A DNA stretch of 64,000 nt from Paraescarpia echinospica (taxonomy: Eukaryota > Annelida > Polychaeta > Sabellida > Siboglinidae), in contig CM034537.1 in assembly GCA_020002185.1 (NCBI GenBank), positions 9,576,409 to 9,640,408 of the forward strand. Reading direction: 5' to 3'. Positions 1 through 12,083 of this stretch are shown here, one piece after another; positions within the stretch are counted from its first letter, which is position 1, and each line of letters opens with the position of its first letter. A program made the position numbers and the translations under genes. Below the pieces are notes generated by a model. The model did not search any database, was not told the origin of the DNA, and was given only the letters and a program-made list of their open reading frames with translations.

Positions 1-1020
1 ATACTATGTACATATAAAACATGTTTTTTCCCATTCTCACTGACAACAACACAGCACCTGCCTTTTTAAACATGCACAGACTTAGATCAGAGTTTCAAGA
101 ATTCTGCCTAGATTTTCTGGCCCCGATCTGTCCAGTGTTGCTAGCCTTTGTCCATGTGTTCCCTGACTGTTGTCTGGGAAAACTGTGATTGGGCAGTGTT
201 CCTAGAAATGGCCAGAGTCTTCCTGGAAGAGATGAAAGCCTTCCTAGAAATGGACACGAGACTGGGTAGACATAACAAGGACCCGACTGATGGGACGTCC
301 TCGGGTATCGATTGTCTTCAAAGATTGATTTCTCTAAAAGCGCCGGTGCATATATAGCCTTGCCAGACAGCCATCAACGTGTCACCCGCTTGTGTGTGTA
401 CGTGAATGCACGTCTGTGTGTGCACACGTCCCATTACTACCGTTGCTTTGACGGCTTCACTTGTACAACGTTGAACTCTGTCCCTTGTCTCCTGTGTTCA
501 GAGGCTGTCTGCAGATAAGCACTGTCTAGGTCACGTCCCTGCTGTGGTACTACGACAGATGAAGCTCACATCATCCACTCCATTGATCTCTACTTATCTC
601 TAGTGCTTCTTTGTATCCACTCTCCACAATGTCCTCATCATGCTTACGTCCAGACCACTTGAGGTCATCACCTCATGGGATGGGGGTGATGGGGGCTGTC
701 ATTTGGCTTTCTAGAACGCATTACAACCATCCCTTTATAAAGGTTTTTGGTTTTTTTACAAAATATTTTTATCTCTTACAAAAAGGAGACTAAAATATAA
801 ATGTAATGTTTCTAGAACTCAAAAATAAAAGTATGTTTCTACAAAAACTAAGAAATTAAAGATGAAGTTCTTTTTGAAAAATTGTGTGTCTTGTGTTTCC
901 GAAGGTATGATAATAGTTGAGATAAATACCTGAGTTTTTGTATTTGTTTACCTTTTCTTTAAAAAATGTGCCTTTAGTGAATAAACATGTTAAATTTTAC
1001 TGAAAACAACATTCTAAAAA
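1..1020. other. Ataxin-1 intron sequence, no gene seen
   Basis: No exon, RNA gene or transposon was recognised here. It lies upstream of the ataxin-1 last exon and is read as part of the intron before it. Composition becomes AT-rich after about 730. Confidence 0.5.
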
Positions 1021-2045
1021 CATACAGTTACAGTAAAAACATTGAGTTACAGTAAAACCATTGAGTTACAGTAAAAACATACAGTTACAGTAAAAACATA
1101 CAGTTACAATAAAAACATACAGTAACAGTAAAACATACAGTTACAGTAAAAACATACAGTTACAGTAAAACATACAGTAACAGTAAAAACATACAGTTAC
1201 AGTAAAAACCTTACAGTTACAGTAAACACATACAGTAACAGTAAAAACATACAGTTACAGTAAAAACATATAGTTAAGTAAAAACATACAGTTACAGTAA
1301 AAACATGCAGTTACATTAAAACATAGTTACAGTAAAATTTACAGTTAATGTAAAACATTGAATTACAGTAAAACATACAGTTACAGTAACACGTACAGTA
1401 ACAGTAAAAACATAGTTACAGTAAAACATAGTTACAGTAAAAACTTACAGTTACAGTAAAAACATAGTTACAGTAAAACATACAGTAACAGTAAACACAT
1501 ACAGTTACAGTAAAAACATATAGTTACAGTAAAAACATATAGTTACAGTAAAAACATACAGTTACAGTAAAAACATACAGTAAGAATAAAAATATACAGT
1601 TACAGTAAAACATACAGTTACAGTAAAAACATACAGTTACAGTAAAACATACAGTAACAGTAAAAACATACAGTTACAGTAAAAACCTTACAGTTACAGT
1701 AAACACATACAGTAACAGTAAAAACATACAGTTACAGTAAAAACATATAGTTAAGTAAAAACATACAGTTACAGTAAAAACATGCAGTTACATTAAAACA
1801 TAGTTACAGTAAACTTTACAGTTAATGTAAAACATTGAATTACAGTAACACATACAGTTACAGTAACACGTACAGTAACAGTAAAAACATAGTTACAGTA
1901 AAACATAGTTACAGTAAAAACTTACAGTTACAGTAAAAACATACAGTTACAGTAAAACATACAGTAACAGTAAAACATACAGTTACAGTAAAAACATAGT
2001 AACAGTAAAACACAGTTACAGTAAAAATATAGTTACTGTAAAAAG
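1021..2045. repeat. Minisatellite of about 18-19 bp with a 478-bp higher-order period
   Basis: The unit is close to TAAAAACATACAGTTACAG with variants (TAACAG, CTTACAG, TTAAG). The variants recur in the same order: the stretch from about 1168 to 1460 is repeated at about 1645 to 1940, and the odd word AAAAACCTTACAG at about 1204 reappears 478 bases later. A block of about 25 units was therefore duplicated after the units had diverged. Confidence 0.95.
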
Positions 2046-3766
2046 AGAGATATTTTTGGTGTTTGAAAACATACAGTCATAATGGATGTATGTATTCGGA
2101 CCCATTAAAATAATAAGTGTAGATTTTTAGGGTGTCTGAATACTGTCATTGTTGTAGACCCAGATGTTAGCTAAGGTGGTCAGGAGTGTAATATTCTGAG
2201 CAATCCTCTGTTATCTGTGTCATAAAATTTTAATTTTCATATATAAAATGTCCTATATCCGGAATACAGAAATTATAGTCTGTGTTATGGGGTGAGGTCC
2301 CTGCATGATCCCACACAACTAGTCCCCACCAGCTTCGTATCCTGTCTGTTCCTGCTGCCAAGCACTGTATCCGCACCTGGGATTCACACAATAAGTTGGA
2401 TATCAGATGCAAGATCCGCCTCACCTGCCTGCCAGGCAGATAGTCAGGCTCATCTTACAGGCACCTTTTATGGCCCCCTCTCCTGGTTACCCTGGGGGAG
2501 TCAGCCCTCAGTGGGCATCTGCCACTTCCTGTCGATCTCATCTCAGGAACATGTGTAAAAAATGATGGGATCCAGACTCTGCATCCCGGAGTCCTCACCC
2601 GTAGAGATAGGGAGAGAATGCCGGGAAACATGATACAGTAACGCCACCTGGTGGATGTAAATAACATGACAAGTAACGCAGGTGTTTTAGTTGGATTGTT
2701 GGATGACATCGATGTCATTTTTTTTCTGTGTGATTTTAAAATACAGACTGTGAAATGAAGATGGTGATGAAAGAACACAGGAATCTACATACTACTACTA
2801 GCAGCTGAACTAGTCAAACTGGAGAACATATGCCCTACTTGTTACCATATACAAACAGTTCGTGATTGTAGAGTATAGGGACGACCTGTGTCTTGTATAA
2901 CAATGGGGCGTTCGGTGAATAGCAATTCATAAGGAGTAGAGTCCGCATATCTTCTCAGCAGAGCTATGGTCACCTGACTTCTCTAGTGCAGTTTTTCTTT
3001 CATTCCACGTTCATAAAAATAAATCTGATTGGATGTTGATTGGCCGAGATGCATTGCCTGTGGGGAGAGGGCGACTGGACTTAGAGAATGTGACAGTCTG
3101 AGTGCGTCCTTGTCTCTCCCAATGTATCCGTCCTCCACATTCACATTCAGTGGACACAAGAACATGGAGAACTGGGCATGGTTTATGGCTGACAGATGCT
3201 GTGTGAACCATTAGTTCAGATGTGACTGTTCCTCCCATCACGGGGTTGTGTTTGCACTATCTTTTAGTATGGTGCTGGGGACTGGTCATTAAGTCTTCTT
3301 TATGGCTGTTTACGAAGCTTAGATAATCGCTGGTCCCTGCATGTTTAGGTCATGTGTTTGTGATGTGTGTCTATAGATGCGTGATGTGTGTCTGTAGACG
3401 CGGTCGAAGAGTACAGAATACTGGCAGATCTATTACAGGATTCACTCCAAGGAAACTAGCAGCATAAATATTTACTATGGTAGTTTATTATACAATTAGT
3501 GTTTTATTGTTGTTCAAAATCTGTCTCCGTTTCACCGCCATTTGTCATCCATAGCCTCATAGTAAACATAATGGATTCACATAGTCAAACTATTTGTTAT
3601 AAAAAGTTATATTTTTACACATGAAAACATAATGCAAGAATTCCAGTTACATGCAAGACAACATGTGTACTTTCACTTAGATGCTGCAACGCTTCATATC
3701 GTTGTACTTATACACTAGTAGTTATATGCGTGGTAAATACTGAAATATATTGGTATCTTTCATTTC
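2046..3766. other. Intron sequence without recognisable genes
   Basis: Mostly unique sequence. A more GC-rich stretch at 2290-2700 has short open frames on both strands but no recognisable protein and no exon with matching splice sites. I looked here for the N-terminal half of the AXH domain and did not find it. Confidence 0.45.
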
Positions 3767-3965
3767 TACCTTTCCCCTTATCTCCTTCTTTCCTTCACTC
3801 ACTCTCTCACTCACTCACTCACAAATGCACCCAACACCTCCCTACTCTCCCTCTCTCCCTTCCTCTCTCCCTCCCCCTCCCTCCCTCCCCCCGCCTTCCC
3901 CCGCTCTCCCTCCCATCTTCTCCATCTTCCTCCCTCCTAGCTTCTTTCCTTCCTTTCCCCGTCCC
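3767..3965. repeat. Pyrimidine-rich low-complexity tract
   Basis: About 200 bases almost entirely of C and T on the + strand (runs of CTCCCTCC and CTTCC). It lies in the intron before the ataxin-1 exon, just upstream of the acceptor-seeded array. Confidence 0.9.
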
Positions 3966-4034
3966 TCACAAAGTTAGGTAAAGTTTGCGTCCACTATAGT
4001 TGTCATGTCATTGAACTTGACATGCCAGTCATGT

Positions 4035-4840
4035 GATTGTAGTTACATGTTGGTTGTGTCACCAAATGTGTCACTGTTGCAGGTGACATTACATGTTGAT
4101 TGTGACACCAAATGTGTCACTGTTACAGGCGACGTTACATGTTGGTTGTGTCACTGTTACAGGCGATGTTACATGTTTGTTGTGTAATCGTGTCACCATA
4201 TGCGTCACTGTTACAGGTGACATTACATGTTGGTTGTGTCATTGTGTCACTGTTACAGGCGACATTACATGTTGGTTGTGTCATTGTGTCACCAAATGTG
4301 TCACTGTTGCAGGTGACATTACATGTTGGTTGTGTCACCAAATGTGTCACTGTTGCAGGTGATGTTACATGTTGGTTGTGTCATTGTGTCACTATTGCAG
4401 GTGACATTACATGTCAGTTGTGTCACCAAATGTATCACTGTTGCAGGTGATGTTACATGTTGGTTGTATCATTGTCACCAAGTATGTCACTGTTGCAGGT
4501 GACATTACATGTCAGTTGTGTCACCAAATGTATCACTGTTGCAGGTGATGTTACATGTTGGTTGTGTCACCAAATGTATCACTGTTGCATGTGATGTTAC
4601 ATGTTGGTTGTGTCATTGTGTCACTATTGCAGGTGACATTACATGTCAGTTGTGTCACCAAATGTATCACTTTTGCAGGTGATGTTACATGTTGGTTGTA
4701 TCATTATGTCACCAAGTATGTCACTGTTGCAGGTGACATTACATGTTGGTTGCGTCATTGTGTCACCAAATGTGTCACTGTTGCAGGTGACATTACATGT
4801 CAAATGTGTCATTGTGTAACCAAGTGTGTCACTGTTTCAG
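4035..4840 (+). repeat. Intronic minisatellite built from the ataxin-1 3' splice site
   Basis: Units of about 40-60 bp, roughly 17, built on the pattern TGTCACTGTTGCAGGTGACA followed by TTACATGTTGGTTGTGTCACCAAATG. The last unit runs without a break into the real acceptor, where TGTCACTGTTTCAG is followed by the exon bases GTGAC. Each unit therefore repeats the pyrimidine-CAG acceptor and the first five exon bases. The array ends exactly where the exon becomes unique. Confidence 0.9.
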
Positions 4841-5341
4841 GTGACGGTGGAGGCGACACTGGAGCACCCGTTCTTTGTGTTCGGCCAGGGCTGGTCGTCG
4901 TGCAGTCCACAGCGTACCATGCAGTACTACAGTCTCCAGTGTCACCAGCTGCAAGTTGGTGACATCTGTATCTCGCTGACACACAAGGATGCGGTAACGC
5001 AGCCGTCGACGACACGCGCCAGATGTCCACAAAGCAGTGACGCAACGATCTCAGTGGTGGCACCACACAGTGGTGAGTGGGCACAGCGATTGGGCGCTGT
5101 GGTGACGCCAAGGATTGCCGCAGTGAGACAGACGCGTAGCGCGGGGCTCGAGAGGTCAGGACACGTCCCGACACGCAAGCGATGTTGGTCCGCACCCGGT
5201 GACATCAAATCTGACAGTAGCACCACGCACGGTGACGGCAGGACTATAGGGGGCAGCACTGTAGGAAAGCGAGTGCTGACACCTGGATTGGACGAGAGTG
5301 CAATGAAACGGAGCAGGGCAAAGACGCCCCCACCCCCTTGA
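4841..5341 (+). CDS. ATXN1: Ataxin-1 homologue, last coding exon (C-terminal half of AXH domain to stop)
   Basis: Ataxin-1 and its paralogue ATXN1L (BOAT1) are nuclear transcriptional co-regulators that bind Capicua and RNA through the AXH domain. The exon encodes 166 residues in phase 0 after TGTTTCAG. Residues 1 to about 47 match the end of the AXH domain, including HPFFVFGQGWSSC and QVGDICISL. About 105 residues in, TRKRCWSAP matches the conserved RKRRWSAP motif, which in vertebrates holds the phospho-serine bound by 14-3-3 and the tryptophan of a U2AF-homology ligand motif. Here the Arg at -2 to the Ser is Cys, while Arg at -3 and -5 are kept. A basic stretch, KRSRAKTPPPP, ends the protein. 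The first part of the AXH domain must lie in an upstream exon that was not found. Whether it is closer to ATXN1 or ATXN1L cannot be told; invertebrates usually have one gene. Confidence 0.9.
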   Translation: MTVEATLEHPFFVFGQGWSSCSPQRTMQYYSLQCHQLQVGDICISLTHKDAVTQPSTTRARCPQSSDATISVVAPHSGEWAQRLGAVVTPRIAAVRQTRSAGLERSGHVPTRKRCWSAPGDIKSDSSTTHGDGRTIGGSTVGKRVLTPGLDESAMKRSRAKTPPPP

Positions 5342-6079
5342 TGTACGCGGGGCGACTAGGCAAATGGGGGAGGAGTGTTGGTGTTGTACACAGGAATCCT
5401 GCAGAAGTAGATGTATAGGCGTTGTCGTGGCAATGCAGTTGTTGCCATAGTAGCGGCGCTGTGAGTAACTTACACAGTGTGACTTGGTAATATTTTTGCA
5501 CCTCTTTCATTTTGACACCTGCCCTCTGCACGTCACTCTAGGTGCTTGGTCAAACAGTCACTCACAACACCTGGCTGGACATTGTCCAGTGGTGTGTAGT
5601 GGGATACATGCAAACTCCTTGCCAGCCTCACACAGGTAGGCTAAATTCTACTTCCAGCCAGTCACATTTATCCCAGCTGTCAACTAGGTGCCATATGACA
5701 TATGACAGTACCAGGTGTAGGTCAAGTGGTATGTGATGTCTGCTCTAGACCACAGTCAGGTGTCAGGTTCACTTAGAGTACGACCTCATCCGTCACACTG
5801 ACAGCTATAGTCGCTGTCACCTGCACTCAATGCCCCCAACATGTAGCCACTGGCCAGTGTCATCAGTAGGAAGCATCTGTTGTTCTCTGTGACAGTGCAT
5901 TGTGCCTATGCCGCCAGTTTCAGACGTTTCTTCTCTCTCTCTAATTCCAGCACTCACGTGTCAACTTGTTCCAGTTGCTACATTCCTGGCAGCCTGAGCT
6001 CACACACAGTGCAATGTCATTCTTTCTAACTGAACCCAGCCTGAAGTGGCTCTTGGCAGTAGTACCTTACTTTGATAGT

Positions 6080-6320
6080 TGGTACTGTCATATGTCACAC
6101 TTGATAGTGGGACCACCATGTCGTGGTTGGTAGCGGTACCATCATGTCACACTTGATAGCAGTACCGCTATGTAACACCCAGTAACAGATCCGTCATGTC
6201 ACAATTGGTACCACCATGTAACACATGGTAATGGTATGACCATGTCACTTGGTAGTGGTTCTGTCATGTCACACTTCATAGTGGTACCACCATATCAGAC
6301 TTGGTAGTGGTACCACCATG
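6080..6320. repeat. Degenerate tandem repeat of about 30 bp
   Basis: Seven or eight diverged units around CATGTCACACTTGATAGTGG and TACCACCATG. It lies inside the putative ataxin-1 3' UTR. Confidence 0.75.
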
Positions 6321-6870
6321 CATCATAACTGATGTAATATTTCGGGAGTGATACCAGTAGAAGTCAGATTTGATGTTGACATTGATGCCACCAGAAGTGG
6401 CACGTGACGAACTGGCTGTACCACAAGCAGTACCAGCCGACCTGACATTTGTTATCATACCAATGATAACATTGCTATAGTTGATGTGATCCATGTCGAT
6501 GCTAACTTGCAAACTGTTACCATTGGACGGTCAGACACAACCGTTGTGGGCACACACACAGACCAGCTGTGTCACATGACCACGTGTCAGAGCCAAACAA
6601 CCACTCGGAAGCAGGTAGTGGTACTCAGGTATTTGTAAGACACTCCACAAGTGTAAATCCTAGAAACCAGTGGATCTGCAAAATTGTTAGTGGAAATGCT
6701 TGAACTCTTCAGGGAAACTGTGTAGGTGTTGTGTGTTTCGTCAACCAGTGGCTCCATGCTGCTCTTGCTTCCAAAGTCGTGCTAGAAATGTAGCTCAAGT
6801 TTATTTTAAATCCTGCATTTATAATTAATCCTACACGCATTTTGTTAATGTTTGTTCCCGGCGACTTTTT

Positions 6871-6878
6871 TGTAAATA
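6871..6878 (+). promoter_or_regulatory. Pumilio-type motif in the putative ataxin-1 3' UTR
   Basis: The octamer TGTAAATA fits the PUF-family consensus UGUANAUA. PUM1 is known to repress mammalian ATXN1 through its 3' UTR. One octamer in several kilobases is expected often by chance, so the site is only suggestive. Confidence 0.3.
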
Positions 6879-9346
6879 GCCATCACGAGATTTTTGACAT
6901 GCTGTTATTGAGACAAGTAGTTTTAATTACAGTGATATGGAGTTGGTGGAATATCAGATTAGTGTACTGTTTGCTCACTAGGTGACAGCACCAGTGCCAG
7001 GTATCTTTCTCGTGGACTTAGGTAAGCACTGGCAGTGTAGAGATGGCGTAGCTGAACTATTATCTCCACTGCCTGTTCTGTCACTGTGATTGTTGCATTT
7101 CGCTTATTGTTGACTAATGATAAAGATAATTATGAATCCGTTATTGGCTGCATCGCGCACACTTGTCGGCTCTGTTACGTACAGCTTGTAAGTGATCGTT
7201 TCATTGTTACAGGTCTGCATAAAATAGATAAATTTATTGTTGTTTGTTGTTATGAAATGCTATGGTGAGGACCGCAGCAAATGGCTGTGATGAGTATTAT
7301 TGGTTCTTCACACACTTCTTTCATGCCCGAAATCTCTTCGATATGTTATCAACAGCAGACAAAATATTCACTGCATCTATTATCAAAGAACATCATATGT
7401 ATAATATTGTTAAGAAACATTATTCATGGTTGAAAGCTTGCTGGCTTCTCACAGCATGTCAGTCAGCAGAAACTGGCTCGACAATTTGTAATTAGTTTAA
7501 TCGGTGCAGTGCAGTGCTGGCACAAAGTGTGTTGCATATTTACAAGGTTCCAAGGGTAAGAGAAGAAATAATAAATGTCATTATGACATATGATCCCGGT
7601 TTTAAATTAGAAACATGTGAAGTATTTTGTGGAATAATGTTATTGTGACTGAGTTTGTGCAGCATTTTGTGAATATGTAAGATGCTACCTCAATGATGTG
7701 GTTAGTTATTTGTATTCTCTGGTAGAGGAACAATAGTCTGTGCAGTTCTTAGCATCTGTTCTTCTAGCTCGATACATGGTCAGTCTCATTGTGAATGCGA
7801 GAATGTGCTAGATGACAGACAGTTACACGTAGGATACATTCCTCTTTCAACATGCGTGCGTATGCATGTTATTTGCAGCATGGCAACATCTGCAGACACG
7901 TTCACATGCGTGCATGTTTTCACTGTGCAGATATATACTGAAGGTATGATGCCGGAGTTGGTGTCTAGGTGTCATCTGTCACCACATCCACATCTCAGTC
8001 CATCATGCCAGCCTTGGTTAACACGTCCTCCAGTATACATAGTCTAGGTTCACTGTCCACCATTCTGGTTAAGCCAACTCATTGGAAACTTGCTGTTTTA
8101 ATTGACATCTTTAGGTTGCGTTGTGGGTAATTCATTGATCATGTGGATGCTCATATTGTAAAGAGGAATCTTAACCTTGGCCATCCACCTATTCATTACT
8201 TAACCACCTGAATTATCATCTTGGAGATTTTAATATAACTACAACTTGGTCTTAATGTTTTATATTTAGAGAAAATGTGGGAATCTTTTTATGATAGTTT
8301 TAGTAGGTCTTAAAACAGTCATAAAAGTCTTGGACATATAAAGTTGTATTCTGTTTAAAACTTTTGCTTTGCAGCCAAACTCAAAAGTGATGCATTTTAT
8401 AGTAGTTTATTTGCATGAAAGAACGTTTTCACTGGTACAGAAAAAGGCAACTTGTGTTGACACATGCACCATATGTTCATATTTAACTAGAATAATGTAC
8501 CAACATCAGGCAAAGCTGTCGAAATATAGCAGAAATATAAATCATGGAATCTAGAAGAATGTATGGTGAGGCTTGTAAGCTTGCAGTTATTCAGTTGACG
8601 AAGGTTGTACTATTGTTATAGTCATACTTGACTTGACCGGTGAGTGAGGTTGGAGGCAAATCAACTGTCATAGTCGTGCTCCAGTGAACTGGATGTATGT
8701 CAACTTGTTATATCTTCACACTTTCAATTTGTCATATCTAAATGTGTAGACAGATGATATTTGTGTGTGTGTCTGTGTGTAATTGTGATATCTGCCCATA
8801 CTTGTAGCCATGTGATATTTGAACGTCTACCTCTTGAGTGGCCGTGAAGAACACGCAATCAGTGGAGCGGAACAGACGGGACAATCAACTTGTGCAGAGA
8901 ATGTTAAAGACCACCCCATATATATATATTTGTATATGAGCGAGACCATCAGATGACGGCAATGTACGGCCCCAATTATTGTTCTGTGAACAAAGCCTAA
9001 TTGTGATGCCATGCGGCGTCACATAGTACTTGATGTGCTTACAATGTCATGTCATATTAGCGACCTTGCACCACTCAGGTTTCTCCCATGATGCACCAGT
9101 AGCGTATAGTCATGGTGTCATAGACAGAGGGGCTGTACAAGTCTAGTGAGGCGACCATCAATGCAGTCATCGTGTCTCACAACATATACTTTTCATGTTG
9201 TCATTACCTATTGGTGGCATCAGCACAGGGAGCCCAGACAGCACTGATGCAACACGTGTTCAAGGTGGCAGGACTTAGTATTGCTATACACTCTGCTCCC
9301 ATCTTACTGCCAAATACTACCCGATCTTTTGAATGCATTGTGCGCA

Positions 9347-9420
9347 CTACCCCACCATGCAGTGTGTGCACTACCCCACCATGCAGTGTGTACACTACCC
9401 CACCATGCAGTGTGTACATG
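9347..9420. repeat. Short tandem repeat, 24-bp unit, three to four copies
   Basis: The unit contains ACTACCCCACCATGCAGTGT. It lies in the putative 3' UTR region of the ataxin-1 homologue. Confidence 0.85.
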
Positions 9421-9935
9421 TAGCCTCATCATGAGTCTCTTGTACTTGTGCATCTGATATTTATAACTCCACAATATGTGCATGTAGATCATTCCGCACC
9501 ACTGTTGTTGCCTGTTTCCCTTCCATCCCAGAGAGAAACCCTTAAAGAGACATGGTGAGGAGCTATAAGGAAGTATGGGTAATCAGTGATCTAGGGACCA
9601 TTGTGATAGTGGGTAACTGAGTGTCAGTACTACTGTGATAGTGGCTCTTGTTATCTGCCATTGTTTCTTGTTATCAGTGAGCGCATGGTCATTCTGTGAT
9701 CAGCGTGTCTGTGTGTATAACTACCAAGTAGTTGTCAGGGAGTCTTGTACGTCTGGTTGGTCACCTGCAGTGAATCACCTCGATGACTGATTACCCAGCC
9801 CAATGATGGAGGACTGAATAAGAAATGGATATTCATCATGTCATTAACTACTGTTTGTTGTGCACTGAGCATAATCCAGAGATCGCAGTCGAATGCACAG
9901 CCAAAGATGTACAATGTTGAGAGAAGCTTGCAAGA

Positions 9936-9941
9936 AATAAA
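9936..9941 (+). terminator. Candidate distal poly(A) signal of the ataxin-1 homologue
   Basis: AATAAA on the + strand, the last one before the intergenic array and the convergent CTU2 3' end. Its use is inferred from position only; another AATAAA lies at 7570-7575. Confidence 0.3.
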
Positions 9942-10244
9942 ATCAGGAGAACAGTTGTTCTATGTCCTCTGATCTTCCATGTTCAATGTTTGTCATCGAC
10001 CCGTCGCACACTTTTGTCTATATAACTGCTGCAGACACACTGATGTTGAATAATCAATGCTCCCTGTCATATGTCCTCAGCCGTAGAGTCTAACAAATAC
10101 GCGACGTCTTCGTGTCGGACGACCTGTCCCTGACATTGTTGATGTATCTGTGATGTGTTCGGTGATGTATTGAATGTCTGTAATATTTAATACGTCTGCC
10201 ATGCTATCACACCATGTCACACACATGCCACGATGTCTGCCTCA

Positions 10245-10515
10245 CTTGTCTCACTGAGTGTCTCGCTACAGTCGCACAGATTGACTGACTGTCTCACAGA
10301 CCAACTGACTGTCTCACTACAGTCTCACAGCCTGACTGACTGTCTCACTACAGTTTCACAGCCTGACTGAATTTCTCACTACAGTCTCACAGACTGTCTC
10401 ATAGACTGACTGCCTCACTACAGTCTCACACACAGGCTGTCTCACTACAGTCTCACAGACTGACATTCTCACTACAGTCACATAGACAGTCTCACAGACT
10501 GACTGTCTCACAACA
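10245..10515. repeat. Minisatellite between the two convergent genes
   Basis: Imperfect units of about 26-30 bp built on CTGACTGTCTCACTACAGTC. It separates the putative 3' end of ataxin-1 from the CTU2 poly(A) signal. Confidence 0.9.
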
Positions 10516-10583
10516 GACAGCCACTTCAATAAGCGAATTTCACAGACTAACACATTAAAAAAAAAACACCTCCCAAACATATC

Positions 10584-10589
10584 TTTATT
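10584..10589 (-). terminator. CTU2 poly(A) signal
   Basis: AATAAA on the - strand, 112 bases beyond the CTU2 stop codon. It gives a short 3' UTR. Confidence 0.6.
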
Positions 10590-10700
10590 CTCCAGTTTAC
10601 ATCTTACATAAATTGCTAGGTTTCAGGAGTCATTTACAGCACGTAGCGGAATATAAATATTTTAATGCCGTCCATTAACTCCTAGTTCAACTGTCTCCCA

Positions 10701-10770
10701 CTAGATGGCAGCAGCTACTTGGCTTGAATCTTCCAGCAGAAACTCGTCGATATGTTGCTTCATCTGTTGT
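10701..10770 (-). CDS. CTU2: CTU2, last coding exon
   Basis: The acceptor GTTTCCAG precedes one base that completes a split codon, then 22 codons and TAG. The peptide QQMKQHIDEFLLEDS resembles the acidic C-terminal tail of CTU2 (the human protein ends near LQEIRDCLIEDSDDE). The tail region is followed by SQVAAAI. The phase matches the exon at 12022-12083, which ends with the first two bases of a Gln codon. Confidence 0.82.
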
Positions 10771-10774
10771 CTGG

Positions 10775-11530
10775 AAACAACATGACAATTTCATTGAACT
10801 AAGAATTAAATATTCAACACCTAATTGGCTACAATGGTTCAGTCTGTAAGGTACATCTTACAAAACTGAGTAAAAGCCAAACTAGATTTGCTGGGGTGAA
10901 AGTATTGATTGTTTTGGTCTTTTTAGAAACAATTTACTACCAGTTTTAATAATGCAGTTTGAATTATTATCTTGAAAAAGGGTTTTTGATACATGTTTTG
11001 GATTGGGTCATAAATAAAATACCTAACTTTGATGTCTCTTTCACAACTTGAATTTGTAAGTTAAATTTCTTACAAATTGACCTTTATTACAAAACACTGA
11101 CCACTGTAAAACTGAAATGTTGTTTTTAATATGATGTCTCACCACTACAATGTACCTTAAAGTCTGACCCATCACAACCATCTAGTTGACGGTATCTTTC
11201 CCTTTTACAACATCTACACCAGCACCCTTTCATGAGAAACTCTCACACACAGTCATGTTAACAAGATTATTACTTATTTTGTAGTTTCATACACAAAAAG
11301 TAACTTCCACCAACTTGTGTATTTAGTTTTGTGCAAGCATCTTCTAAGTTAAGAAGATGTTTACGGCCAACACTGCTCTATTGAATACTTTTCAGATGTT
11401 ATTAAGTAGGAAATAAAAATGTAACTTATATGTAAAATAGAATGTTTCTGTGATTTTAAATGTTTCATAAAGTTAAAAGGAAGTCTTGCATGCAGATTCC
11501 CTAGTCTTGTGCAACCAAGACTCGGGCATC
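10775..11530. other. CTU2 intron, no feature seen
   Basis: AT-rich sequence between the last CTU2 exon and the next array. Nothing was recognised. Confidence 0.5.
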
Positions 11531-11534
11531 AAGT

Positions 11535-11910
11535 TACGGTCAGTTAGCCAAGGCCCTACAGCATAGTTAGCCAAGGCCCTACAGCATAGTTAGCCAAGGC
11601 CCTACAGCATATTTAGCCAAGGCCCTACAGCATAGTTAGTTAAGGCCCTACAGCATAGTTAGCCAAGGCCCTACAGCATAGTTAGCCAAGGCCCTACAGC
11701 ATAGTTAGCCAAGGCCCTACAGCATAGTTAGCCAAGGCCCTACAGCATAGTTAGCCAAGGCCCTACAGCATAGTTAGCCAAGGCCCTACAGCATATTTAG
11801 CCAAGGCCCTACAGCATAGTTAGCTAAGGCCCTACAGCATAGTTAGCCAAGGCCCTACAGCATAGTTAGCTAAGGCCCTACAGCATAGTTAGCTAAGGCC
11901 CTACAGCAGG
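11535..11910. repeat. Minisatellite, 23-bp unit, about 16 copies
   Basis: The unit is AGTTAGCCAAGGCCCTACAG plus CAT, very homogeneous (variants TATTTAG and TAGCTAAG). It lies in the last CTU2 intron, about 110 bases past the donor of exon 12022-12083. It does not copy that junction. Confidence 0.95.
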
Positions 11911-12021
11911 GTGATGGTTGGGGAGAAAGTGCAATAAAATATGGATTATCTGTATGTAGGTAAGCACTGTTAAAAGTATGACTGGTAGCCAAATATTGTT
12001 TTTATTATTATCAACACTCAC

Positions 12022-12083
12022 TGTGACATGTTGTTTGCACTTGTTCTGCCAGTCATTGTGTCAGGTAACTTGGAAACATCAGC
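12022..12083 (-). CDS. CTU2: CTU2, penultimate exon
   Basis: A 62-nt exon with acceptor TTGCTTTCAG and donor ACA/GTGAGT on the - strand. It encodes ADVSKLPDTMTGRTSANNMS plus two bases of the next codon. It sits where human CTU2 has the linker between the second zinc-binding CxxC and the acidic tail. Phases match both neighbours. Confidence 0.72.

Larger units (their letters stand above)
5342..10240 (+). other. Putative long 3' UTR and downstream region of the ataxin-1 homologue
   Basis: About 4.9 kb without recognisable exons or transposons, with only two small repeat patches. Mammalian ATXN1 also has a 3' UTR of several kilobases, so this is a reasonable reading but an inference. Candidate AATAAA signals lie at 7570-7575 and 9936-9941. 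A Pumilio-type octamer TGTAAATA is at 6871-6878. Short open frames here have no recognisable content. Confidence 0.45.

Noticed and set aside
3730..3981. Proline/serine-rich small protein
   Set aside because: Translation of a pyrimidine-rich low-complexity tract.
4005..4962. Cysteine-rich repeat protein (HVGCVIVSLLQ) upstream of the ataxin-1 exon
   Set aside because: It is the translation of the intronic array in rotating frames and ends at a splice acceptor.
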